DNA of 64,000 bases, taken from NCBI GenBank assembly GCA_050084515.1, contig CM114274.1, positions 14,260,001 through 14,324,000 of the forward strand, read 5' to 3'. Under the pieces are notes generated by a model. That model was not told the DNA's origin. It did no database searches and saw nothing but the letters and a program-made list of their open reading frames with translations. The stretch's first letter is position 1; the number at the start of each line of letters is the position of its first letter. The translations under genes and the position numbers were made by a program. Below are positions 22,880 through 34,559 of the stretch, in pieces. Origin of the DNA: Blasia pusilla. Lineage: Eukaryota > Marchantiophyta > Marchantiopsida > Blasiales.

Positions 22880-24330
22880 ACATAAGTCGAAATGTAGAAC
22901 TACCTATGTTGTGTATATCTGAAACACATCCATCGTCCCTGAGGAACCCTAGTGAGAGGTGGCGTCAAACATGCCATATGCCATCCTCTCAAACATCCAT
23001 CAGAGACTAGCATAGTGGCTGCGCGGGTAGAACCACACAACATACATCGCAAATCTAGAGGAACTACTGCTAAGCTTGGATGAACTGTACCGTCAATGTT
23101 TGGAAGGTGACACGATGCATAGTTAGGCACATGGTCCTTCTAAACCATACCATCACGTCCCTCCAATAAGGGAACCCCTGCTGGAAAAACCTCACGCACT
23201 CTCAAGATGGTGCGTCCTGCAGTCACATCCAACGTTGTGGGTGCCGTCTGCTACAAGTAGACATAGTCTCCTTGATGAAACTTCTCGGATACTAGGTTGA
23301 TAACCACCTCCCCGAATAGTCGCATACCTCAACGTATCCCGATGTTGCGCAATCGCCAAGTTCTCAAACGCCATGGGCATCACTATCCAAAATAACTAAG
23401 CCCTCTGAGAACATGCTCGCATCTATACATTAGGGTCATCAAGGTTCAACATCTCACCAACGTCTCGACGAATGGCCGCAGGTAAATCTGCCTCTCGGCC
23501 ATAAAGCAACAAGTACGGTGAGAAAGACGCAAAGGATGCCGGCCTGCTGAATCTGCATCCCATCGCCAAACACGGCAACTGAAGGTCCCAATCTCCTTGA
23601 TGATCTCTCTGCAAGCCATACTTGCGTAGTCCTCTCTTCACGCTCTCCTCCGCCATGTTACGCTTAATGTTCTCCGTGGTCCTAAAAACATCTCTCAACG
23701 TAGGGGAGGTGTTCATAAGAAGCACCCCTCCCGCACCTGTGTTCGCAGGATCTGGTCCAACATCGCGTACCATGACTGGATAGCCTGAGCCTGTGTCCCT
23801 CCCTAAGTGATGTTGATCAACCGATGCAAGCGAGTGTAAGCCTCACACAAACTCTCACCCGGGCGCCTCTGGAAGTCGAGGATGTTCCGCAACTTCTCCG
23901 TCCGTACCCCCTAGAAGCTCGCCCTCAACTCATCAAAGAACTCAACCACGGGGGACAAACCTGAGTAGAAGGTGCAACTGCTCCAATGCGAATGATCCCT
24001 CCTAAGACATCACTAGTGGAAGAGGAAGTAGTCTCTCTTGACTCCTCCTCATCTAGGAACGGCTTTGTCCATGACACATAGTGTGGGTCATAGTAGAGTC
24101 GCCATGCCTCAATCTCTTGGGCATATCTGTGGCAGAACTCATGGTAATTTTCCATGGGCACCCCCTCTAAATGTTCGAACATACCGTTCCATGTTGTAAA
24201 CTGGTTGAACTCTCTAGAGTTCGTAGCCCGTTGTGAGTCACATCAACTCCTAAACTCCGCAATGCAGTTGCGTAGATGTATAGTGCCTACAACATCTGAA
24301 AACCTATGCGGTCCTCTACCCCGTTCGTCC
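22880..24330 (-). pseudogene. Ty3/gypsy gag-integrase deletion derivative with PHD-like finger (copy C)
   Basis: Minus-strand relic. From about 24330 to 23690 it is gag: GMFEHLEGVPMENYHEF and EIEAWRLYYDPHYV match copies A and B, and TSPTLRDVFRTTENIKRNM matches the gag core. Near 23640 the same open frame (23773-23423) passes directly into the C-terminal part of integrase: GLRKYGLQRDHQGDWDLQLP, then PYLLLYGREADLP. Protease, reverse transcriptase, RNase H and the integrase catalytic core are missing. After a frame change it continues with ENLAIAQHRDTLRYATIRGG and, from about 23130, a PHD-type zinc-finger pattern: CMLCGS, then MLVSDGCLRGWHMACL, then PQGRWMC. Stops occur between the pieces. The element could only move, if at all, with proteins supplied by a full-length relative. 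Confidence 0.85.
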
Positions 24331-24344
24331 ATCTCGTACGCCCA

Positions 24345-25330
24345 ATAGGTAGGACCACTCAATATGTATGTAGGATCACCAACACACTCCTCTACACGCT
24401 CCCCCTCGTCTGAAGACGACACATAAGGAGATCAAGATGGTCTCTCATGTGAAGACCCTCAAAACCTCACACCACTCTGGGTAAACCCTCCAGAGCTACT
24501 CTCAGGTTCACTACCTCGCCTCTCAAAATCCCGAAAGGACGCCGTGATGGCCCTCGTGCCCCTCTCACACGATCACTCTCAATCTCGTGAGTAATCCCTC
24601 AATCACTCAAACTAAACATGCGGCACTCAAAATACCCTCTCTCACAAAGACGTGTGTTGTGTTGTGCTATGCGGCAACAAGCAACGTGGTGTGGCAAATC
24701 AACTGATCTATCGTCTCATCGACAAACCATTCTCAACTTTGGACATCCCACACAAGTCTTTGTCCCCTAAACCCATACATCATCCATGCTCTTAGCATCA
24801 ACACAAAATCCAATATCCCAAATAACTTCCCAATACCCGGAAATCCCTAACACGTGCAGGGCAAAAGACTAGAATGGATAACCTGACAATAAATATCGAT
24901 GTCGCTCCTTAGCAACTGCAAATCTCGACCCCTTCTCGGTCGTAAAGAAAACTCCTCCAAATAGCACGTCGTACTCCCTTGGTACTGACAATGCTAAAAT
25001 CTCCTCGATGTGCGGTGCACGTCTAGCGGTCCGGTGCGGCACTGGCGGCACAGGACGGCTATAAATGGCACAACACTCGGGAATGGGATACGGTACTTGG
25101 CGGCATATCCTCCTCAGTCAACAAAATGAAATCTACTCCTAGTGATGGTGCGGCTCCGCGATCGAGACGGTGCGGTGTGGCCACGAGCGGCACGACGTGG
25201 CAATCGGCGGCGCGTTGCAGCTACGGACGTCACGACAACGTACTCGATTTTTGTCAATCGGCTACCAATCAGAACATAGCAAAGTGGAAAAGAAACTACG
25301 ATCCCATAAATCCCAAAAGGTCAGACTGTC
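24345..25330 (-). repeat. Gypsy leader repeat, copy 2
   Basis: This lies directly upstream of gag copy C on the minus strand. It matches 16421-17095 and, over more of its length, 60216-61085. The part near 25180-25320 (GCGGC-type runs, then GTACTCGAT and AAAGAAACTACGATCCCATA) has its counterpart at 60940-61070. It is the untranslated leader of the family; no gene is present. Confidence 0.7.
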
Positions 25331-25429
25331 GAAGTCGCGAGCTAACGAGTGGCAGTGACTCATATAGACTCACCAAGTACGGCACCGGCCTCCCTACCTG
25401 GCCACTGTGATTGGTCGTTGTCTTGAATA

Positions 25430-25630
25430 GCGGCAGCTGTGGCGGTATCTCATGTTGATGGCGGCAACGACAATTGATAGCGGCGGCGGCGCGGCGATGG
25501 CTCTGACAAGCGGCGGTGGCAAATGGCGGCGGCGACTGCTCCCGTTGGCAACAACTCGCGGCAACGGCAACGGCGGTGACGGTGACAAGTGGTGGCAGCG
25601 GCGGAAAAGGGCATCGACGGCGACGACGGC
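25430..25630. repeat. GGC/GCG-rich low-complexity tract
   Basis: Dense GCGGC and GGCAAC triplets make this the most GC-biased part of the gypsy leader region. The plus-strand open frame across it is a by-product of the triplet repeat and is not treated as a gene. Confidence 0.7.
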
Positions 25631-26161
25631 GCTTGCTTTAGGGTTTGGGCATTTTTATAAGCAGTTTGCAAAATTGGCCATAAATTTTTGCTCGCAGCTC
25701 CAAATTGCGCACCATCTAATGCACAACGTGCAGAGCTTCACGATCTACGACGGTGTCAAAAGATATTTTGAATCGGAAAATCCCATAAAAACTAGTGGGG
25801 ACTGTTGTAAAGCTCAACGTCTTTTTCTCCTACACAAAATTTGGCAGCGCTTCCGCGCGGATTTCTCCCAACGCAAATGTAAAACCTGTGAAAATACAAA
25901 TCAGCAAGCTACATGGTGTTCTCGAGAGCACGGGCATGGGGGAACCCGCCCTCATACTCAATCCCTATAAAAAATTGGGCAGCGCTTCCGTGTGCCACTC
26001 TTCCACATGAAAAATCGCCAAAGGAAACATCACAAGTGAGCGGCTCTTGCTCCGGTGAGCACTCCCATGAACCGCTGAACGGGGCTCCCCAACCTGCGAA
26101 ACCAGCGAGTTATTAACGAGCTCCCCCATGAGGCTCTCTCACTCACTCATTCTCTCTTTGT
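25631..26161. other. Leader region between GC tract and LTR-like repeat
   Basis: No gene is recognised. Two related phrases with GGCAGCGCTTCCG (near 25842 and 25978) suggest a small internal duplication. On the minus strand this lies just inside the 26-kb LTR-like copy, where a primer binding site would be expected; no tRNA-complementary motif could be named with confidence. Confidence 0.4.
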
Positions 26162-26655
26162 AAATCAAAATCCAATCTCTCTCAACACTATAGCTTTCAA
26201 ATGTGTGCACTCTCACATGTCTCTCTCAATGTCAAACCAAATCCACTCTCCTAATGAGAGGCTTGGATTACACACACAAGACAAGCAAGACCATAGCTCC
26301 ACGATCTTATGCCAAGAGGTCCAACAAAGAAAGAATGAGCTCTCAAACTCTTTCTCCTTGAGATATATCCCTCCCTTCTCCCAAACTCTCTCCATGGTAA
26401 CTTATGCTCCTAAGTCACCTCCTTAGTTCTTGACATGATGTGGTCAAAACTCATTTACCAAAATAGAAAATCGACCATATATTCAAAATGATACTTACCT
26501 AAAATAGTAAGTTTTCAATATGTCTCCAAATGAACCGAAATGAAAGAGAAACTTATTCTCTTAGGTTTCCCGGGATTTCAGCAGGTCAGCCGCGACCTAT
26601 TAAACCTGTCTTCTACTACTGGCGAAGGCACTCTACTAGATCTCACGGATCTATG
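26162..26655 (-). repeat. LTR-like repeat, minus orientation, partial
   Basis: Matches 22108-22600 in the same orientation through blocks such as ATGTGTGCACTCTCACATGT (its counterpart has one change), CTAATGAGA(A/G)GCTTGG, AAAATGATACTTA, AAAATAGTAAGTT and TTTCCCGGG. As the upstream partner on the minus strand it would be the 5' LTR of the copy C element, but it lacks the end block found at 21985-22105. Confidence 0.65.
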
Positions 26656-28263
26656 ATAATCTATGATTTGAATATTTAAAAAAAAAACATTTCTAAACTA
26701 TTTAAAAGACAATTACTAGATAAGACATGCTAACCCGTGTGAGATACCAATAATTAATTCCCCCCATGAGAAAGACCGGTTTCTTTAATTCTAAATTCTC
26801 AACATGAATCCATGACTTCGATTCTTTTCTAACATGAATTCATGACTTCGATCCGGTGAGTTGAGGAAGCAGGCAAGGGCAAGGGTTGCAAGTCATTCAC
26901 GCACGCTGGGAAGAAAGTTCGCGACTCGGTCGATAGTAGACTCGATACAGCACTGCATACTAAATTGGGTAATGACAACACCATGGGGGTGCTGCCCTAG
27001 ACGTTTTAGTGAAAAGGCGCGCGGCCCTTCAAGCAAATGGTGAGCGGCAGATCGATCGGCTTGGTCTGTCCGCAGTTGCACAGGAGCCGATTCAGCCAGC
27101 CCAGAACTACCCAGCTGCACATTATTAACAAATTGCTGTGCGTGCAGAGTTTTAAATTAGTAAAAGCTTCACGCTTCCTATCCATCGGCTGAGCTGAGCA
27201 CGTACGTGAACAGGTCTCATGGACCATACGCGGCCCTGCAGATCCGTCGCTTACTCTCTCATCTATTTCTGATCTACAGTTTAGTTTCAAATGGGCGCTC
27301 CAATCCATCCGCAGTTGCCAGAGTTCCAGGCTGGGCTTAAGCCCAAATTCGAATTCGAAGTTCTTCATGTTCTCTGCCCAGAGAGCTGTTACAGTGCAAC
27401 TTTGTTTCCTCCTCTTTTCCATCTGACTGAACGTGCGTAGGTTTTACGGATAGACGAGTTCTTTTGAGGTTTTTTGACATTTATGGTTACAGCGATCTGT
27501 GGAGGGTGAAAGATCCAGTTCTTTGCTGTAAGTAATCGCGCTCATGGGAATTCGCTGTGGGCACATAGGGGAGATGACATTGCAATTCGGGTTCGTCAAA
27601 GAGCTAATTTCATGTACATCGTCTAGGAGCTGAGCCCATTGCAACTCCATATCCGGTCCTCCTTGTAGGCGAATTATCGAAGTGAGGACCGTGCACCCGA
27701 AAGTCACAGTACGAGCTGAAGCAGCATGAACCTTCAAAATAATCGTGAGCTGATTGGAAAAGTCTTAATTTGTTATGTGTCTATTTTTTTTTAAAGGAGT
27801 TCCTTCAGTACTTGAACTTTTCTACTGCTACTTGTAAGTATGACGGCCAAAATTGAAGATGATTTCCAATGCTTACTGACTTCATGGAACTCAGCAGGAT
27901 TTTATTTTAGTTTCATCCAGCTGGGAAAAAAGTAGAGATCATGTTCATCGATGAGACCCTGAGACTATGATACGGACGACGCCGGCCTCACAAGAATCAT
28001 CTTCTACGTGTTTTCTTGAAGATCGTAAACCAGCTCCAAGAGAGTTGGCAAAAACTGAACTTCAATTTGTTTCAATCTCCAAGAACAGAACTACGCACAT
28101 CATCCAAATTGCGTAAGGTCTATGACCATATATATATATATAGATTTACCTAACTAGGTGATTGATTAGGAGACATGCTTTGTTCAAAACTGCGACGCAC
28201 TCCATCGCCTTCTAGTGTGGGGATTTCAAGTCGGCATAAATTACATATATAAGCACTGGAGGA
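26656..28263. other. No recognisable gene; 3' flank of the first NRT2 gene
   Basis: Frames here (for example 27006-27422 minus) show no domain. The 3' untranslated region of the NRT2 gene should lie just below 28264. A short AT dinucleotide tract lies at about 28129-28142. Confidence 0.5.
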
Positions 28264-30227
28264 TTATCTGTAGGGAGATTGCTGAGAAGTTTGAAATGCT
28301 GGAAGAGCGATTGATGCAGCTGGTGCCACCCCACAACCGAATGTTCCTCTTTCCGAGACGGAGTTCTGGGCGAATTTCAAGCTAGAGAGATGCAGGCCGT
28401 TGGCTTGCTCGTCCGCATCCCACTCGCCCAGATAGTAATCCGTTTCCGATCCCTTGGTCGGAGAGGTGAACATGCTTCCCCATGCTGGGAATTGGACGAA
28501 CATGAGCGGCACTGTGCAGATGACTGTCATGATTCCCATGAGCACAATGCCACCTTCGGTGGAGTGCTTGGATCTCATGAAGAAGAGACCCTGAGTCAAA
28601 ACTGCCCCAAAGTTCCCTCCGGAAGCAGTGACACCAGAAACGAGCCCCAGCGATCGTCGAGAAATGAAGGGAACGATACCATAGGTAGCTCCACAAGCAG
28701 CCTGGACGAAGAAGGAGAACATCAACATTGCGGAGATGGCAGCTCCTAGATCTCCCGAGATCCCCAGAACGATGCAAAGTGCTCCACCAAGAGTCTGGAT
28801 GATCCAAAGGCACCACAGCCTGCCCCTCATTCCAAACCTTATAGCCACGGCGTCGGAGATGATGCCTCCCAGCGGCCGCGAGACTATGTTCATTAGGCCG
28901 AAAGTGGAGGCAATTATGCCGGCGGTTCGAACATTTAGATCGAAGCGATCGTAGAAGTATTCCGCTATGATGTTGTCCACCGTCAGCTCCACTCCGAAGC
29001 AGTAACCATAAGTTAACGCTAAGATATAAGTGCGGTAGTTTGCCAAGCCATACAGCAGAATCTGCGAGCAACGTGTGTTCCATGGCACCAACTGTCAGTA
29101 CTTGAAGCGTTTCATTGCAGTCCAAGCTGTAGCTCCGCTACGAATTCATGCATCAATTTAACTTGCACGTCTATCTGGTCACTAGTATTCAATACTACCC
29201 TGATTATTAATCGTTCAACTGGTTTGTTAAGCTGAGTAGCTCCGTTCAATATCAGTGGAAGACGCATGTCAAACCATCGATGAAAAAAAACGAGTTCGTT
29301 AATGCTGAAAACAGTCCCGCGACACAAACCGTTTCATCCTCATGATCGGTATGTGGAAGAGATTGAGCTTACCCTGCTGAAGCTGTCGTTGGCTTTCTCT
29401 CCTTCTCTCTTCAACGCAGCATAATTTCCGTCAGGCAAATCCTGACCCAGAAGGAGAACTACGATGCCCATGACGACCTGCATCACGCCAGGCACGAAGA
29501 AGGCGAGACGCCATGCCGTGTAGTCTTCAGATCCTAGAGTGCTTTGAATGAAGTGGAAGACGAAAGGCATAATCAATTGGGTGATTCCCCCGCCAAGATT
29601 CCCCCACCCAGCTGCAGTGCCATTGGCCAAGCCCACAATTTTGCTGTTGAACATGGAACTGATCCAGAATTGGCACGAGACGAAAGTCGCTAACGCAAAG
29701 CCGATGCAGAAGCGAACCATAATGAATCCCGTGGCGGTGGCAACAAGAGGCATGCAGAAAACAGCGGGAGCTGTGACCATCATGAGAATCGCGCATCCGT
29801 ATCGAGGGCCCATGAGATCACAAATTGTGCCCATTATGAGCCGAGAGACGATCGAACCAGAAACCGAAGCAATTCCCGCATTTCCTATATCTGCTTTGGT
29901 CAAGTTGAGGCTGTCGCGGATGATGGGCATGAGAGGAGGCGCGGCGAACGTAGAGATGAAGCAAATCATGAAGGAAATCCATGACAAGTGAAACGAGAGC
30001 ATATGAGGTCTAGAGAACGAATACAGTACGATTGTTCTCGCTTTGTGCTCTGAATCCACCGGAAGGCTGAACGTTCTGCCATCCAGATCTGTGGGCTCGA
30101 CTAAATATTTCGAGTCGTCTATATTATCCTCGATGGTAACCGCGTAGATAGGCACTTCTCTTATCACCCGAGGCTCACCATTGCTCTTCGTACTACTCTT
30201 TGGAGGTCTACTCGGAGGAGTCGACAT
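28264..30227 (-). CDS. NRT2: High-affinity nitrate transporter, NRT2 family (gene 1)
   Basis: Two exons on the minus strand: 30227-29373 (285 codons) and 29061-28264 (265 codons plus stop), total 550 residues, close to the usual 520-550 for plant NRT2. The 311-bp intron has GTAAGC at the donor and TGCTCGCAG at the acceptor and is phase 0. NRT2 proteins are 12-helix major facilitator proteins that import nitrate with protons across the plasma membrane, normally with the partner NAR2/NRT3. Visible family marks are [12 protein letters not shown] (94-105), the MFS loop [17 protein letters not shown] (128-144), first nitrate signature [10 protein letters not shown] (205-214), a second MFS loop near 346-366 and second signature ASGGNFG (421-427). 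The hydrophilic N-terminus is about 75 residues. The start is the first ATG in frame; an upstream in-frame TTG at 30242 is not credible in a plant gene. The C-terminal 25 residues are unlike those of gene 2. Confidence 0.93.
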
Positions 30228-31013
30228 ACTCAATCCCCACAAGTTTACGACACGAGATCTCCGTAATCCTGAGGAACCTCAAGAATTCCACATCCAATTC
30301 GAGCCCTGGTGGATCTACAAGCCAATTAAACATGCACACGGCTGCAAGAAAAAATCTTACAGTAGTTCCAAGTCGATCTCCTGATCATAATCCTGCTGTC
30401 GATCGAATTAGCTACCTAGCTATCATCTCTCGACACTGCATGCTGGCGACTTTGGCGTGGGGCTTGAGCTCCAGAAATATGACAGCACATACACGCAAAG
30501 GCACACTGGAGTCCTAGATTGTACTCCGCTGGCTACACCATCGACCAAGGTGGCTGTTTGGTTGAGACTCTCGCTTACATGCGCATTAAATATTGGTGGA
30601 CGGAAGCTGTATGCAGATGTGCTGCGTCCCATCTGACCCCTCTGTTGCGGTTCCTGTCTACAGCCTGGTGAGGAGTTAGGTCCTTGCTTCCGGATAGACT
30701 CCACTTTCCAAGGGGTATGTGCAGCTACACTACACAGTACCCCTCCTAAGTTTAGCCTTGTTGGGATTGCGAAATTCAAATGTTGTACACTATGGGTCTC
30801 ATAAGATAGTCGAACAGCACTGATGCGAGAGCGTAGGAAGAAAATCATGTCATTGAACTGATAGTTAACAGGGTCCAGGATATGATCAAAACATCGATGA
30901 TCGAAAGAGCGTAAGCCTCTTTCGACATTGTTGTGGAATTGGAATGTCAGGTATCAGTTCCCTGGAATTCTGGCCCAAGTTTCGAAGGTGGCACATCGGG
31001 AATTTAAAAAGTA

Positions 31014-31253
31014 CTAGCACTCACTCATTTGTAGGTAGTTCTCGACGTCAGAAATAGGGTTCGATCCTTCTGATTGGAAATCGCAAATATGGTGGTCATG
31101 AACTTCAAGAGGGACTTTTTCAATCCACCACGCGAATACACCGTCAGAGACAAAGAGATTCTTGGCGCTATCCTCATATCTTAAAATCCATCCCCAATAT
31201 TCACCCTCACCACGATCGAGAATTTTCCACGATGTCAAATCTTTACTTAGCAT
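31014..31253 (-). CDS. Short unknown open frame
   Basis: 79 codons with an ATG start. The predicted peptide is rich in Trp and acidic residues (WKILDRGEGEYWGWILRYED, then GVFAWWIEKVPLEV), a composition more like a real protein than a chance frame. No family is recognised, no signal peptide or membrane segment is seen, and no promoter or splice partner was found. It could be a small gene, an exon or chance. Confidence 0.2.
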   Translation of the reverse strand: MLSKDLTSWKILDRGEGEYWGWILRYEDSAKNLFVSDGVFAWWIEKVPLEVHDHHICDFQSEGSNPISDVENYLQMSEC

Positions 31254-33955
31254 GAAAATCGACGATTATGATTAGTAGGTAAAGGCCTTACTTTCTTAGT
31301 AATGTAACTCCCTCCACTTAATTTCCGGCTTATTGGGCTCACTTCGCTAGGTGGATGGAGTAATGGTAGCATTAAACCTGGTTTACCCAGGTTGCCGTAA
31401 CTTGTGGGCACCATAGCCGCATGAGGTTTAAACGTGGGTCTCGAACATACGCAGCGGCTCGGGCAATCACGGCTCCACTGTGGAGCTCAAACATTACTGT
31501 CGGAGTAGGGCTGTTCGCTGATTCTCACTCGCTGCGGCGGCGTGGGGTGTCCCTTGCGACGCTCAAGAGCTCCTTGGTGATTCTTGTCGAGAGAAATCGG
31601 ACCGGCCACCGCGGGAGCCGGCATCTCTTCATGACTTGGATCCTTGAGGGTCAGCCTGGAGTAGACGCGGGGATAAGATCGCAGCGTTCCACCTTTTAGT
31701 GGCCAAGGATGGGTAATGGAAAAACAGTGTCCCGCCGTTTCGCGGTGGGATTAATCTTTCGTCGGATGGGCGGAGGGTCCCTTTAGAAAATCTCTAGTTT
31801 GTGCTCCTATCCCGAGCCTTTTGTGCGTTCACAGATCTCAGTGCTTCGATTGTTAATGTGAACTACCGGCTGGTTCACTCTTCACTTGGGCACATATTGC
31901 AAGGAATTCGTGGAGCGGACTGCGCTTTGAGGAAGATCCTAGTTCAGTGTCTTCCTCTCTTCAGGTTTTCTATCTCAACTTCGCTCCAATTTCTGGCAGT
32001 TGAGTTGTCTATCGAGCGCCGGTTGAAAGCCAAAATACGAGTGCTACCGGTAGACAGCCAAGAATGAGTCTTGTGAGGTGAGCAGAGACCTTGATTCTTG
32101 ATGTTCTCTCAAAGCTGACAATCTAGCTAGCGAATTGACTTGCGATTTGATGGTCTCCAAGTTCATGATAAATAACTGCTGGAGCCGGCATTAATCTGTA
32201 CACGTACGTGCGGGATGTTGAGCTCTAGAGTCCTCATGGATCAACCTATGCCAAATCTCGATAGCCAACTGTGACTTTTGATCGCAATTGAGTGGATCCA
32301 TCCATGCCAACTATCCACACTCCAGATTTAGAGGCAGATTAAGGTCCTGTGGAGATCCCTTATGTGCGATAGTTAATGTTTTACTGAACTGAATGTGTTC
32401 CTGAAACATTGATACCTGAGAATACTATATACATATCTATGTAGAAATCTAGATCCGGAAGCTAATCAATGTTTGTTTACTACGCTTGTACAGCTCCTAG
32501 AGATTGCAACTAGCACTTAGCAATTTGGGCTAGCAATTCGAGGTGACTTCGTTGGGAAGCCGGACAGATTCTGGTGTAAATCATAGCTTGCGTCGAGTTA
32601 GCTATACATCCATAACTTCTGTTGATGTATACTACATTTATACAACTAGATTTATAGACGACCTGAAAGTTGTAGAACCTCTTTGGAAAAATTCAGCAGA
32701 AACTGAACAGAGTCGCAATGTACGTCCATTGAATTGGAATGATTTCCACAACGAAATATTCGAAATCTTTCAGATATCTCTGACTAATCTGAAAAATGAA
32801 CGAAAAAGAATTTTTTTCTGGAAAACGATTATCTTAATATATTAACTCATATCACAGTTCCAACTTAAGATCGTCTACGCACACAGTGGGAAGTGGGAGA
32901 GAGAGTTCCCTGATAGGGCTATATTGGAGCTTGAATCATGGTAGCAAGCCTGTTTTGTTACGGCAGGACGAGTGCCACAGCGCGGTTAAAATCTGAAAGG
33001 GAACAGGCATGCAATCGAATACTGAGGATTCCTCAATGTCTTTGAAGAAGTCTTAAGTAGGCACTTGCATCTTCGAACTTCTTAGAATACGAATATGATG
33101 TTGTTGGTTATAATCCTCTTGTAATCCTAAATGTAAAATTTTGGTGGCTTCTTCATGCACATGGAATAGAATAGAGTCATATTGTGTTGCTCTATGGCCA
33201 ATAGAAACTTTACATGTTCTCATGAACCTAACCTACCGTGGTTATAGTGCTGCGTGGAGAGAGTGGAAGATGAATGGATAGGAATTTAATGAATATGTCA
33301 TTAAATATCTCATATTCAATGAGATAATTTAATCATAACATAAATAGTTGCCTCAATGACATTCATAAACATACGTGAAGAATGTGTAAGTAAAATGCAA
33401 TGACTCAAAATTACAAATGAACTTCAAGATAGCTTTATAGAATGCATAACTTGCTAGATATACACATGTTGAGGGAAAAATGCAAATTGATTCAAAATTT
33501 ATAGTAAAATTGTGAGAAAATGGATCAACTCAGATTTATTGAAGAAAGAAAAAATTGTTAGGTTTGGAGTATTTTGCAACAAGGAGCACTTGTTTATGAT
33601 GCTCACATGATATAATACAAATTATAGAAGTGTGGTGATATACATAAAGTAAAGAACTTAAAAGGGTAAAAGTGGAATCAAAAGGATACATAAGTAAGCA
33701 TGAATGATAAAAGGATGGTATTTGGAATTCTTATGCACACTTATTTAACCCTCGTGAGTTGACAAGGTTGGTGTTGCTGTATGAAGTGTTATCTTGAGTT
33801 TGTGATACAGATATATCAAAATTTGGTAGGATTGGAATGTTGTGGGGCTTGTCGATATCTAAGGATGTTGTTGGAAAGTCTAGGAGTTCACCGTTTTTCT
33901 TTGTGAACTTCATGCGGGTAAATAGATGAGATGTCTATATTGAAAGGAGGTCTAT

Positions 33956-34015
33956 TACCATGTGTAATGGTAAAAGAAACTCATGCCTAAGTTATGAACA
34001 CTTAGGCATGAGGAA
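33956..34015. repeat. Two adjacent small hairpins
   Basis: TTACCAT and ATGGTAA flank a five-base loop at 33956-33974, and CTCATGCCTAAG and CTTAGGCATGAG form a perfect 12-bp stem with a ten-base loop at about 33982-34015. They could be the end of a foldback element; no gene ends nearby, so a terminator role is unlikely. Confidence 0.6.
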
Positions 34016-34559
34016 TTAGGAATTCTATTACAAGAGGGAATCAAGAGGAACTCTAATTCCACTTGATGCTAGAGAGATTAACATGTTTGCCTATATACGT
34101 GTTAAAGCGGTTTCTTTGTAGTCAATCTTCTTTCATGTAAGTGCCTCGTTCTGAAGTCTTGCAATGAAATGATAAGAGGTGTAAGTAAATGTAGAGGTAA
34201 ACTTGGAATATAATGTGTGCACTAAGTGTACATTGCAGAAAATGAAGAGATGCTCGGGTCGGGGGGGTCACTATATGTAGGCCTCTACATCACCTGCGAC
34301 GTTTTAGGGTCTGGACCCTCTAACTTTAAAGTTCCCGAAATTTATTTTTCCCCTCTTTCTTACTTAGAAATGTCCTAAATCTATAAATTTGGGCCCCTAA
34401 AATTTTTCAAGGAAAGTTTTCAGAAGAATTAAAAAACCCTTGGAAGTAAAGGGAATTTCTTACTTCTGGCCACCATGTTCATGAATAAGATATAGGTCCC
34501 AATACTTGCTATAAGTTACAAAAACCAAATATTTGCTGCAAGATAACAATCCTTATCTG

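Larger units (their letters stand above)
30228..34550. other. Upstream flank of NRT2 gene 1, then no clear gene
   Basis: The first several hundred bases should hold the NRT2 promoter; no unambiguous TATA box or nitrate-response element was identified. A GC-rich patch at 31380-31760 carries no recognised domain. The open frame at 32543-32845 is mostly low complexity. From about 33.1 kb the sequence becomes AT-rich and featureless apart from the hairpins at 33956-34015. Confidence 0.45.

Noticed and set aside
25452-25970. 172-codon plus-strand frame beginning in the GGC-rich tract
   Set aside because: Composition is driven by triplet-like repeats and it lies in the non-coding leader of the gypsy family on the other strand.
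27006-27422. 138-codon minus-strand frame with ATG
   Set aside because: No domain, no splice or promoter support, composition not clearly protein-like; left as intergenic.
28382-29125. 247-codon minus-strand open frame overlapping the second exon of NRT2 gene 1
   Set aside because: It is a different frame of the same strand; the overlapping frame has the full NRT2 signature and splice sites, so this is a shadow.
31050-31075. GGGTTCGATCC motif resembling a tRNA T-loop
   Set aside because: Flanking bases cannot form the T stem and no D- or anticodon arm is found upstream at the right distance.
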